DNA from: Pyropia haitanensis
Lineage: Eukaryota; Rhodophyta; Bangiophyceae; Bangiales; Bangiaceae
Assembly (NCBI GenBank): GCA_008729055.1
Contig: SDUX01000092.1
Coordinates: 1 to 27,425 of the forward strand
Length of the DNA: 27,425 nucleotides
Reading direction: 5' to 3'
The first letter of the stretch is position 1. Every line of letters begins with the position of its first letter. The translations under genes and the position numbers were made by a program. Shown piece after piece: positions 1 to 10,412 of the stretch. Under the pieces are notes generated by a model. The model saw nothing but the letters and a program-made list of their open reading frames with translations, was not told the DNA's origin and made no database searches.

Positions 1-46
1 GGATGTGTCAGACCGCCAGTACCGTGGGCAGACGATAACCCGAGGG
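1..46 (+). pseudogene. Left fragment of the transposase-like gene split by the array
   Basis: Read from base 1, this piece is open and gives a peptide ending PVPWADDNPR. If the GG at 45-46 and the GG at 19601-19602 are counted as one, the frame runs straight into the peptide AVCPDNRAVLGSVQETLDAV encoded from 19603. The start of this gene lies outside the window. The inference is that the whole 19.5-kb array sits inside one exon of this gene. A direct join with no shared GG would put the right-hand reading frame behind a TAA, which argues against that alternative. The fragment alone is too short to assign a function. Confidence 0.55.
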
Positions 47-1544
47 CGGCGTGCCAACGGGTAGAAAAGATGCGAAAGAGGCTGTAGGTGGTGTTGTTGA
101 GCGCGCCAAACGTGTGCGTCGGGTCGCCGGCATAGGCGGTGGTGGCGGTTGCGCTCGTGTGCCCATCTGCGCGTCAAGGACACGGCCCAGGCAACTAGGC
201 CCTCGACAGGCGTGCGCACCGACGCGCTTGCGGCGGCGACGCCCCCCCCGGTGGGGCCGCGATGGCGGCCGGCGTGCCGAGGGCTGGGTCGAGAGGGTCA
301 AAGTCGGCGATCAGCCGGCCGACGCCGTTGATATACTGCCGAAGCACACGGACGGTAATGGGGAGGGTAGAGACGCGGAGAAGGAGGTCATCTGCGAGGG
401 CGGCGGTCAAGGCTCGCGGCTGTAGCTGCTGCCCGCGCTCGTCGCGGAAAAGGAGCGCCCGGTCGATGGCGCCGCCATGACCGGCGCCAATGAGGGTGGA
501 AGAGGGCGCCGCCGGGTCTACAGCACGGCTTAGGTAGGCGTCGAGCGGCTCGACAAAGACGAGGTACTGGATGACGAGGGACGACGACGGCGCGTCATGC
601 CACCTCACAATAGGCCGTCCGGTACCCTGGCGCTCGACTTGACCCTTCCAGTAGGTGATGACGGTGTAGACCAGCCCGTTGTGGACAAAGACGGACCGAT
701 GGGCGCGGGCCGAGGAAGCGCAGAGGCGCACGCCAGCCGACTCTGTCATGCGGGGCAGGGGGCGCCGCCTACACAGTGGGTTATCGCCCAAATGAGCGCC
801 CGGCAGCGGTTGACGAGCTGACGCCAGGTGCGGAGCTTGGCAGCGTCGGTTACAACCGGCGGGGCGGTCAGGTCGAGCTCCTCCACACCCGGGTCTCGCT
901 CTGACGGCTTGACTGCGACACGGACGGGGCAGTCGGGCGAGTCGAGCACCCCAGACGCAATCATGTGGCTGCGCCAGCCACTGACGAGACGGGCGTTGAC
1001 GGGGAGCTCGAGGAAGGAGACGCCGGGGCGACTGGACGTTTGGCGAGTCGATCAGCTGTACGGCTTGGGCGTAGAAGCCAGAGCCGGTGGGGTCGTAGCC
1101 AAAGTGAGTTGCTGGAGCAGCCCGCCGAGCTTCCGCTGAGCCGCTCTCACCCGCGCACCGACGGTGGCGGTGCTCATGTGAAGGCCACGGTGGAGCAGCG
1201 TGCCACAAACCGCGCCAGGCGGAGCGCCGGCGGGCAGGTGAGAGGGGTCGTCACACGGGATAAACGCTGGCGCTACCGTCTCGGACCGACTGATCGCTTC
1301 GCATGACGCGGACAGCTGCACAATGTAGGCCGCCGCAGTCGTAGACGTTGGGTTGGTCGCCATTGCGATGCGCTCAAACGACTCTTCAACCGACCCGGTG
1401 GGGACGTTCATGAAAAAGAGCGTGTTGACAATGTGGGTTGCAACAGGAGGGATGTCGCCAGGTGACCACCGGCGGTCGCGCTCATGTGCGAGCAGTGGTC
1501 GGCGGCGCTCTGCGCATCACGCGCGTCGTTGTCATTGTCGTCGT

Positions 1545-1578
<34 letters not shown>

Positions 1579-3317
1579 TCCGACTGCCACCGCAGCGGAG
1601 GTGTCCAACCCACTCGTTTGCCCACCGGACGCGTACGCGACCGACACAAAAGGCATGGCAAGGGGCCAGGTCGCACCGCGGCTTGTTTTCGCCACCTACG
1701 TGACTCAGCCGTGGGTCGTACGTCTCGTGACAGAGTGGCAGACAATAAGGAGCTGACGGCCGGAACGAGAAGACTATTGGCCAGCACCGTCGTGTCGTCC
1801 TGGCCAGGGAAGAGTTCCTCACCGCCGGTCTGCTGCTGCGGCTCCCGCTGCGCCCGCTGCCGCCGCAACCGCAAACGCCGGAGGCCGCTGGCAGCGTGAG
1901 TGCGGTACGAGTCGCGCATGTTGAGCGCCGCCAGCTGGGTTTCGCGGTCAAAAGTGACCGACGCGTTGTCCGCTTCCAGGGCGGCGGCAGCGGGGCGGTC
2001 GGCGAGTGCCGCCAGCTCTTGCGTCACGTACAGTACAATGGCCACGTCTCGGGCGTAGCGGACGAGCGTCGGCTTGGTGACGTGGATGTTAAACCGCCGC
2101 AGCTGCAAGTCGCTCGTCTGCCCAATGCGCAGGCGGCTGAGAAGGGTGGTCTGGTCCGACTTGCGCAGGTAGCTCAACGCATCGTTGAACAGGGACAGGA
2201 CAGCGTCTTGGATGCACGCAAAGTAAAACGCGCCAGACGGGGGCAGAGTCGCACCGCGGTTCTCCACGTCAGCGCTCGCCGTACGGCTGACTCGACGGAG
2301 GAATGGGCCAAAGTGCTGCGCAACGCCCGCCGCGGTCCAGTGCAGTCGAGACAGGTCCTCGTGGAAGCGGTACTGCTGGAGGAGTCCGCCACACTGGTTG
2401 TCAGCTGTTTCTCCAGACGTCGACAACGGGTACCCGTCGCCGTCACCGCCGGCGCCGGCGCCGCCGCCGGCGCCGCCCCCAGCGCTGCTACCACGGGCCG
2501 GATTGGCGGACGTGCGAGGACCGCGCAAAAAGACGTCGAGCGGCAGAATCGAAGACGAGACCCGCTTGGGCATCGCCGCCTGCGACGTTGCAGCGGCGGC
2601 GCCAGTGCCGCCGCCGCCGCCGCCGCCGCCGCCCTCCTGTGCGACACCAGCGGCAGCGGCGGCAGCGGCGGCGGTGGCGGCAGTGGTAAAGGTCGAAATG
2701 ACCACTGGAAAGAGGGAAACCTTGTTGCCACGCTGCAGGGACTGCACGTGCGCAATGTGGTAGGAGCGAAGACCACAAGCGGTGGCGCCTTCCGCGTCGG
2801 TGCGCACCTGGTGCAAGCGGGTGAGTAGCCTGGCCGTCGGCGCCACAGTGTGGCACTGGTAGCACACTGAAAAATCAGGGCGGATGGAAAGGTGGGGAAT
2901 ACGGGGTAGGTGCGTCGCGGTCACCGACGCCGGCCACGCATGTAGCTGGTAGCGTTCGCGAAGCGCCACTTGCGCAGGCCGCGGCGGGGAAGAAAGAAGC
3001 TCGCGAGCGCTCTCGACGGTCGCCGACGGCAACGGAGCCTGGCTGGACGACGACGGCGGCGACCGCACATCGGTGCCTCCCTGCCCAGTTGTTGCCGTCT
3101 CCTTGTCAGCCACCAGCTTGCGCAGAGCCGACTTGTGCGACTGCGTTGACAGATGATGCTTGAGCTGCGCCGCGTCCATGATGGTCGTGTCGCACGGCAC
3201 GCATAGCACCCACGCGGTGGTCGTCCACAGCGCGAGGCCAGTGGCGGTCCCCGCGGCAGAGCCGGGGCTGTCGGCCAACGTCAGCGGCCGCGCCTCTGCC
3301 GCCGGTGCCGACAGCGG

Positions 3318-3348
<31 letters not shown>

Positions 3349-3357
3349 GGTGGCGGC

Positions 3358-3401
<44 letters not shown>

Positions 3402-3710
3402 ACTAGCCGACGCAGCACCAGCAGAGGGACGACTGGCACCGCCACCAACCATCGGCGTGATCTCGTCCGACGAATCCGCCTCGGTGGTCGCCGGCACGAC
3501 CGCCGCAGCCGACGGCGGCGCAGGCGGCGGCGCTGCAGGTGCCATGGGCGGCACGGCCGGTGGAGCGAGCGCAGACGTCCATGTTGTGTCGATCGCGGGA
3601 GAGGCGGAGCGGGAATCCATTCCTCCGCGGCGACGGGGAGAAGCAATGCCGCCGCAGATGGGTTCAGGGACGAGGTGGGACAGCGGGGAAAGGGTCAGCG
3701 GGGTCCGCAA
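44..3710 (-). pseudogene. OrsD-type zinc finger/tyrosine recombinase gene, copy A, frameshifted
   Basis: This is the same gene as the intact copy at 7047-10721. It has the same start at 3710, the same N-terminal Pro tract (encoded at 3315-3400) and the same two zinc-binding segments. The frame is open for 742 codons down to 1482, but it leaves the copy B frame near 1735, where a G is added. Further single-base changes lie in short homopolymers near 1660, 1440, 1100, 1023, 751-760, 242, 186 and 162. They sum to zero, so the overall length equals copy B. The conserved segments after 1735 survive in pieces across different frames. As read, the protein would lose the whole catalytic domain. This could be real decay or homopolymer sequencing error. 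With real decay, only the DNA-binding half could be made. Confidence 0.75.
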
Positions 3711-3821
3711 AGGAGGGGAAAGGCTCGCAGATCGGGGATCAAGACGGGGGGCGCGACGACGGTGAGGACGTGACGGGGAGCGCGATCATGGCGGGATGGT
3801 CACGGCTGAACGGGTGGACCG

Positions 3822-3952
3822 TTTTATACAGGCGTGAGCAGGTGCTGACAGCGCGGGAGAATTCAAACGGTTTGAAACAAACGTGGTCCTTGTGGCGCCA
3901 ACGCACGCGCGCCAAACGGTTTGAAACCGTCGTGGTAGTTTTGGCGCCAACG
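3822..3952 (-). promoter_or_regulatory. Promoter of copy A: TATA box and two 40-bp repeats
   Basis: On the minus strand a TATAAAA box lies at 3822-3828, about 110 nt ahead of the ATG at 3710. Just upstream are two direct repeats of 40 nt (3864-3903 and 3913-3952). Each starts CAAACGGTTTGAAA and ends with GGCGCCAACG. The GGCGCC core with flanking T and A runs resembles E2F/DP sites (TTTSGCGC). The second repeat also contains the hairpin ACGGTTT-G-AAACCGT. Spacing fits a start of transcription near 3800 and a 5' leader of about 90 nt. Factor binding is inferred from the motif only. Confidence 0.6.
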
Positions 3953-4158
3953 GGCAGGCTGCGAAAGAGAGAAAAGAATACAGCAGGCGCGCATTGCTGA
4001 GCCTGCGGGGCGGCGGCGCAATGCCGGCGCCAGGCCAGCGGGAGGCCCAGCGAGGGCGGCGTCGAAAGAAAATGATTGGGGCATCGACCTGGTGGACTGC
4101 CGCAAAGGGGCGGTCACCGGGCGGATCGAACCGTGTGACGGCAAAGTCCGCGGTTCCC

Positions 4159-4214
4159 CAGATCCGTAGTACTACGGAACTGGGCGTCCCCAGTTCCGTA
4201 GTACTACGGATCTG
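4159..4214. repeat. 56-bp double palindrome, copy A
   Basis: Two perfect 26-bp inverted arms (4159-4184 and 4189-4214) are separated by the 4-nt spacer CGTC. Each arm also contains its own 16-bp palindrome TCCGTAGTACTACGGA. The same structure is kept without change in copies B and D. It lies about 450 bp upstream of the gene, in a noncoding stretch. Confidence 0.95.
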
Positions 4215-5043
4215 AGAACGGTTCAGACATGCCGGAACGTCAAGGTCAATCTCGTCATGCCTGACTAGTACTCGACCCGCCTTTGGATTTATTTGGGTGT
4301 CGGATCGTCTAAGATTTACAATACCGTCGTAATTTGGCTTTAGGCGAGACTGTGTACTGACTGATTCGACCATCCAAATGAAATTATAGTACTTGTCGAC
4401 CCTTTGTGTACTTTTTTGTCAACAATCGCCTATGTCAGCGTACTTGAACATTGCAAGGGGGTGGTGTACGCCCCCTGACGGACGCTCACCGGGTCATTTC
4501 AGCCCCAGAGAGAGCACGGAGCGGCCGCGTACGTGGAGCAAGTGCGTAGTTGACGTGCGTGTCGAGCAACAAATTAAGTGACACAATATCCATTTACGTA
4601 GAAGGGTGTGTACCAGAAAGTGATTGCACGTCAAATGCGCAACCGGGACGCACCAGCGCGCTGCCGATCGCGTTGAGATCCACGCAGGGATGCGGACGAG
4701 CAGCAGCAGTGGATCAGGCCACGCGGGAGCCCGCGTCCATCTCGAATGACGCGTGGCGCCTGGTCGGCCGCCACCAGTTGGCACGCTGCGTTTGGGCGGG
4801 CTGCGCACCACGCGTTTGTATCGTACAGCACAAGGGTGGATGGCCCGCCGCGGGTCGAACAGCACAGTCGCACGTGTGAAAGAAAGGGGCTGGCTGAGGG
4901 GGGACGTCTACACCCACGACATGGCGAGCCGCCGGCTGCGCACTCGTCTCGGGGCCGACGATAGACGCCCAAAAGTGGTAGGGCGCACGCTGGGGGAGTG
5001 AGTGCCAACTGAGATGCGGGCAAGGCAGGTGAATGCTGAGGGC
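4215..5043. other. Noncoding spacer of copy A, lower GC in its first part
   Basis: This stretch lies between the palindrome and the poly-G run. Its first 400 bases are clearly less GC-rich than the surroundings. Short open frames occur on both strands (for example 4494-4865 minus and 4550-4879 plus), but neither resembles a known protein. Both pick up amino-acid changes in copy D, so neither is called a gene. No RNA gene was recognised. Confidence 0.5.
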
Positions 5044-5065
5044 GGGGGGGGGGGGGGGGGGGGGG
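5044..5065 (+). repeat. Poly-G run, copy A
   Basis: An uninterrupted run of 22 G lies between GGGC and CGATCGCACG. Copies B and D have matching runs of 22 and 20 G. It marks the start of the strongly G-rich half of the noncoding region. Confidence 0.9.
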
Positions 5066-5273
5066 CGATCGCACGCGGTTGCCCTTGGGAGGTGGGGCGA
5101 CAGGGTCGAGGGGGATAGACACGGAGAAGCGTGCCTGCCCCCGGGGTGAGTTCATCCGACACGCGGTTTATTCTGGGACAATATTTTAGGGGAGGGGGAG
5201 CCAGCCAGACGTGGAGGGGGGGCAACGCACGGGATTGGCGCCCGACAGACTCGGAAGGGAGGATCCAACCGAG

Positions 5274-5393
5274 GAGGACGTACCCGCGAAATTGACGTCC
5301 AGAGAGGGGTACGTCCTCCCAGAAGAGAACTTACAGCGGGGGGGCTCGGAGGACGTACCCGCGAAATTGACGTCCAGAGAGGGGTACGTCCTC
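5274..5393. repeat. Two copies of a 45-nt inverted-repeat unit, copy A
   Basis: The units at 5274-5318 and 5349-5393 are 75 nt apart. Each has 11-bp arms, GAGGACGTACC and GGTACGTCCTC, around a 23-nt centre containing TTGACGTCC. The arm and centre motifs recur in the terminal array of the element (6823-7037), which suggests binding by the same protein. Confidence 0.85.
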
Positions 5394-6822
5394 GAGGGGG
5401 GGGGAAACAGTGGGATTCGGAAGGAAGGACGTGCGCCAGATTTGGATCGTCCGAGAGGGGAAGGTGTTCTTAGGCGCCATTCGGGGGAAGGGGGGGAGGG
5501 GGAGCCACAGGCATCGGACGCGGGACGTGGTCAATGAGCCTCAAAAAAAATCGCAACGGGAGGGGGGGTGGGGGGGGGCTCACTCGCGGTATTGACGTCC
5601 TGAGGAAGGTTCTTTCCCCCGCGCATCTAACCCGGTTGATGGGAGGGGAAGGAGACAGAGGGGGGAGGGGTGGGAAACGCGACACTGCGAAACGAGGGAG
5701 GAATGGTTTCGCCATGGGGGCATGCGCCAGGCGCGGGAGGCAGGGGAATATAGGAAAAAGGGAGGGAGCGCGGGAAAACTGGGAGGCACGATAACGCAGG
5801 GGGCAGCGGGGGGAGGAAACAGGGGAAACGGGAGGGGGGGGGCGGGGGAGGGCAGGAAGACTGGAAAAAACTCAAAGGCAGGGGGCGGGGAGGAGGGGCA
5901 CGGACAGGAGGGGACGGGGGGCGGAGGGGAGGACTAGGAAAGGGGACGGGGGGGGCGGGAACACCGGGACGCACACTGATAATGCAGGGGGCGGGGAGAA
6001 CACAACAAAGAAGGGGAGGGGAGGCGGGGGGCGGGGTAGGGTGGTAAGACTGGAGGGGAGGCGAGGGAGGGCGGGAACACTGGGAGGCATAAGTGGGAGG
6101 AGAAGGAGGGGTATAGGATAATTGGGGGGGACGAGGGGGGGAGGACTCGCACAGCGGGCACGGAGGGGGAAAGGCTGGGAGGCACAATGATGCACGGGGC
6201 GAGGGGGAGGGGCACACGGATGGGAGGGGGGGGGCGGGGAGGGCGAGGGTGCACACAGAGTTGAGAGCGAGGCACTGGCGGGAGAGGACGGAGAAGGGCG
6301 GGAAGACTGGGAGGCACAAATGGAGGGGGAAGGAGGGGCACAGCAATAGACTGGGAGGGGGGCGGGGAGGACGGGGAGGTCGGGGGTGCACATCGAATTG
6401 GGGGACGACGCACTCTGGAATATGACACACCTCGTAGGGAAGGGCGGGGAGGGCGAAAGACTAAGAGGAAAGGGAGGGGAAGGGGGGGCACAGGAAAGGT
6501 GAAAGGGGAGACGGGGGGGAGGAGGGGCAAGGGGGGAGGGGACGCGGGAAAGGTGGGAAGCACAATAATGGAGGGGGCGAGGGATCGGGCATAGGAAACA
6601 AGGGGGGGGGTGGGGGGAGAGTGGGGCTGCACCCCGAGTTGGGGACGAGGGACTGGCGGGAGGGGAAAAGGAAGGGCGGGAAGCCTGGGAGACAAAAATG
6701 GAGGGGGAAGGAGGGGCGCAGCAATAGACGGGGGGGGCGAGGAGGGCGGGAAGGGCGGGGGGGGAATCGGAAGTGCACACCAAATAATGGCGGGGGCACT
6801 CTCGAAAATGACACGCCCCTGG
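5394..6822 (+). repeat. G-rich degenerate minisatellite, copy A
   Basis: The plus strand is almost all G and A for 1.4 kb. Loosely repeated blocks start with GGGAGGCA or similar near 5781, 6080, 6178, 6309, 6556 and 6688. A spacing of about 131 nt is clearest for the pairs 6178/6309 and 6556/6688, and those pairs form a longer unit of about 380 nt. Long Pro-rich minus-strand frames cross this region, but they are a by-product of C-runs. The region could form G-quadruplexes. Confidence 0.75.
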
Positions 6823-7037
6823 GAGGACGTACCTGCGAATCTGACGTCCAGGAGGGGGAGGGGGGGGGGACGCCCAAGAACGCATCTCAGGAGGGTACGT
6901 CCTCTCGGGCCCGAATCGGACGTACCGGCCAATGGGACGTCCAGACGAGGGTTCGTCCAAATCGGCTGGAATCGAGGGTTCGTCATCTGACGTACCATGC
7001 GATTCTGACGTCCCAGAGGGGGGGGTTACGTCCTCCG
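6823..7037. promoter_or_regulatory. Subterminal motif array next to the right end, copy A
   Basis: About ten short motifs of the types GGACGTAC, GACGTCC, TACGTCC and GTTCGTCC are packed into 215 nt in both orientations, ending 17 nt before the element boundary. The order is identical in all four copies. Such subterminal clusters often bind the element's own recombinase or zinc-finger protein. That role is inferred. Confidence 0.6.
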
Positions 7038-7046
7038 TGTATATTC

Positions 7047-8557
7047 TTATAGTAGGGCGGCGTGCCAACGGGTAGAAAAGATGCGAAAGAGGCTGTAGGT
7101 GGTATTGTTGAGCGCGCCAAACGTGTGCGTCGGGTCGCCGGCATAGGCGGTGGTGGCGGTTGCGCTCGTGTGCCCCATCTGCGCGTCAAGGACACGGCCC
7201 CAGGCAACTAGGCCCTCGACAGGCGTGCGCACCGACGCGCTTGCGGCGGCGACGCCCCCCCCCGGTGGGGCCGCGATGGCGGCCGGCGTGCCGAGGGCTG
7301 GGTCGAGAGGGTCAAAGTCGGCAATCAGCCGGCCGACGCCGTTGATATACTGCCGAAGCACACGGACGGTAATGGGGAGGGTAGAGACGCGGAGAAGGAG
7401 GTCATCTGCGAGGGCGGCGGTCAAGGCTCGCGGCTGTAGCTGCTGCCCGCGCTCGTCGCGGAAAAGGAGCGCCCGGTCGATGGCGCCGCCATGACCGGCG
7501 CCAATGAGGGTGGAAGAGGGCGCCGCCGGGTCTACAGCACGGCTTAGGTAGGCGTCGAGCGGCTCGACAAAGACGAGGTACTGGATGACGAGGGACGACG
7601 ACGGCGCGTCATGCCACCTCACAATAGGCCGTCCGGTACCCTGGCGCTCGACTTGACCCTTCCAGTAGGTGATGACGGTGTAGACCAGCCCGTTGTGGAC
7701 AAAGACGGACCGATGGGCGCGGGCCGAGGAAGCGCAGAGGCGCACGCCAGCCGACTCTGTCATGCGGGCAGGGGCGCCGCCTACACAGTGGGTTATCGCC
7801 CAAATGAGCGCCCGGCAGCGGTTGGCGAGCTGACGCCAGCTGCGGAGCTTGGCAGCGTCGGTTACAACCGGCGGGGCGGTCAGGTCGAGCTCCTCCACAC
7901 CCGGGTCTCGCTCTGACGGCTTGACTGCGACACGGACGGGGCAGTCGGGCGAGTCGAGCACCCCAGACGCAATCATGTGGCTGCGCCAGCCACTGACGAG
8001 ACGGGCGTTGACGGGGAGCTCGAGGAAGGAGACGCCGGGCGACTGGACGTTTGGCGAGTCGATCAGCTGTACGGCTTGGGCGTAGAAGCCAGAGCCGGTG
8101 GGGTCGTAGCCAAAGGTGAGTTGCTGGAGCAGCCCGCCGAGCTCCCGCTGAGCCGCTCTCACCCGCGCACCGACGGTGGCGGTGCTCATGTGAAGGCCAC
8201 GGTGGAGCAGCGTGCCACAAACCGCGCCAGGCGGAGCGCCGGCGGGCAGGTGAGAGGGGTCGTCACACGGGATAAACGCTGGCGCTACCGTCTCGGACCG
8301 ACTGATCGCTTCGCATGACGCGGACAGCTGCACAATGTAGGCCGCCGCAGTCGTAGACGTTGGGTTGGTCGCCATCGCGATGCGCTCAAACGACTCTTCA
8401 ACCGACCCGGTGGGGACGTTCATGAAAAAGAGCGTGTTGACAATGTGGGTTGCAAACAGGAGGGATGTCGCCAGGTGACCACCGGCGGTCGCGCTCATGT
8501 GCGAGCAGTGGTCGGCGGCGTTCTGCGCATCACGCGCGTCGTTGTCATTGTCGTCGT

Positions 8558-8591
<34 letters not shown>

Positions 8592-10325
8592 TCCGACTGC
8601 CACCGCAGAGGAGGTGTCCAACCCACTCGTTTGCCCACCGGACGCGTACGCGACCGACACAAAAGGCATGGCAAGGGCCAGGTCGCACCGCGGCTTGTTT
8701 TCGCCACCTACGTGACTCAGCCGTGGGTCGTACGTCTCGTGACATAGTGCAGACAATAAGGAGCTGACGGCCGGAACGAGAAGACTATTGGCCAGCACCG
8801 TCGTGTCGTCCTGGCCAGGGAAGAGTTCCTCACCGCCGGTCTGCTGCTGCGGCTCCCGCTGCGCCCGCTGCCGCCGCAACCGCAAACGCCGGAGGCCGCT
8901 GGCAGCGTGAGTGCGGTACGAGTCGCGCATGTTGAGCGCCGCCAGCTGGGTTTCGCGGTCAAAAGTGACCGACGCGTTGTCCGCTTCCAGGGCGGCGGCA
9001 GCGGGGCGGTCGGCGAGTGCCGCCAGCTCTTGCGTCACGTACAGTACAATGGCCACGTCTCGGGCGTAGCGGACAAGCGTCGGCTTGGTGACGTGGATGT
9101 TAAACCGCCGCAGCTGCAAGTCGCTCGTCTGCCCAATGCGCAGGCGGCTGAGAAGGGTGGTCTGGTCCGACTTGCGCAGGTAGCTCAACGCATCGTTGAA
9201 CAGGGACAGGACAGCGTCTTGGATGCACGCAAAGTAAAACGCGCCAGACGGGGGCAGAGTCGCACCGCGGTTCTCCACGTCAGCGCTCGCCGTACGGCTG
9301 ACTCGACGGAGGAATGGGCCAAAGTGCTGCGCAACGCCCGCCGCGGTCCAGTGCAGTCGAGACAGGTCCTCGTGGAAGCGGTACTGCTGGAGGAGTCCGC
9401 CACACTGGTTGTCAGCTGTTTCTCCAGACGTCGACAACGGGTACCCGTCGCCGTCACCGCCGGCGCCGGCGCCGCCGCCGGCGCCGCCCCCAGCGCTGCT
9501 ACCACGGGCCGGATGGGCGGACGTGCGAGGACCGCGCAAAAAGACGTCGAGCGGCAGAATCGAAGACGAGACCCGCTTGGGCATCGCCGCCTGCGACGTT
9601 GCAGCGGCGGCGCCAGTGCCGCCGCCGCCGCCGCCGCCGCCGCCCTCCTGTGCGACACCAGCGGCAGCGGCGGCAGCGGCGGCGGTGGCGGCAGTGGTAA
9701 AGGTCGAAATGACCACTGGAAAGAGGGAAACCTTGTTGCCACGCTGCAGGGACTGCACGTGCGCAATGTGGTAGGAGCGAAGACCACAAGCGGTGGCGCC
9801 TTCCGCGTCGGTGCGCACCTGGTGCAAGCGGGTGAGTAGCCTGGCCGTCGGCGCCACAGTGTGGCACTGGTAGCACACTGAAAAATCAGGGCGGATGGAA
9901 AGGTGGGGAATACGGGGTAGGTGCGTCGCGGTCACCGACGCCGGCCACGCATGTAGCTGGTAGCGTTCGCGAAGCGCCACTTGCGCAGGCCGCGGCGGGG
10001 AAGAAAGAAGCTCGCGAGCGCTCTCGACGGTCGCCGACGGCAACGGAGCCTTGCTGAACGACGACGGCGGCGACCGCACATCGGTGCCCCCCTGCCCAGT
10101 GGTTGCCGTCTCCATGTCAGCCACCAGCTTGCGCAGAGCCGACTTGTGCGACTGCGTTGACAGATGATGCTTGAGCTGCGCCGCGTCCATGATGGTCGTG
10201 TCACACGGCACGCATAGCACCCACGCGGTGGTCGTCCACAGCGCGAGGCCAGTGGCGGTCCCCGCGGCAGAGCCGGGGCTGTCCGCCAACGTCGGCGGCC
10301 GCGCCTCTGCCGCCGGTGCCGACAG

Positions 10326-10412
<87 letters not shown>

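Larger units (their letters stand above)
44..7054 (-). mobile_element. Tyrosine-recombinase element, copy A, full length with broken gene
   Basis: This 7011-nt unit runs from GGGCGGCGTGCC at its left end to the AT-rich right end TATATTCTTATAGTA. It is repeated almost base for base as copy B, offset by 7011. The two ends are not inverted repeats of each other. The gene reads leftward and finishes at the left end. The right 3.3 kb is noncoding and carries the promoter, palindrome, poly-G, G-rich minisatellite and motif array. Copy A's left 1.7 kb differs from copy B by about ten single-base homopolymer indels and about nine substitutions, while the rest is nearly identical. The exact left boundary is uncertain by up to three bases because it lies in a G-run. 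Confidence 0.85.

Noticed and set aside
1896..2828. 310-aa plus-strand frame opposite the recombinase gene (also 8907-9839)
   Set aside because: It is a mirror frame of the real minus-strand gene, with Ala/Gly/Arg bias and no recognisable domain.
4120..4215. GGTTCGATCC on the minus strand, like a tRNA B box
   Set aside because: The flanking bases do not pair as a T-stem and no acceptor or anticodon arm can be drawn.
4494..4879. Small frames on both strands kept in copies A, B and D
   Set aside because: Copy D carries amino-acid changes in both the plus and the minus frame at similar levels. No family resemblance and no start context support either one.
5274..5393. Repeated 45-nt units that could suggest a CRISPR-like array
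   Set aside because: There are only two units, each an inverted repeat, inside a eukaryotic transposon, with no cas genes.
44..7054. Helitron or terminal-inverted-repeat DNA transposon
   Set aside because: The ends lack the Helitron 5' TC and 3' CTRR-hairpin features and are not inverted repeats. The encoded protein shows tyrosine-recombinase motifs instead.
5872..7068. Long minus-strand Pro-rich reading frames over the G-rich blocks (also 12481-13996 and 17890-19544)
   Set aside because: They follow from C-runs on that strand. Several frames are open at once and the protein is almost only Pro, Ser and Leu.
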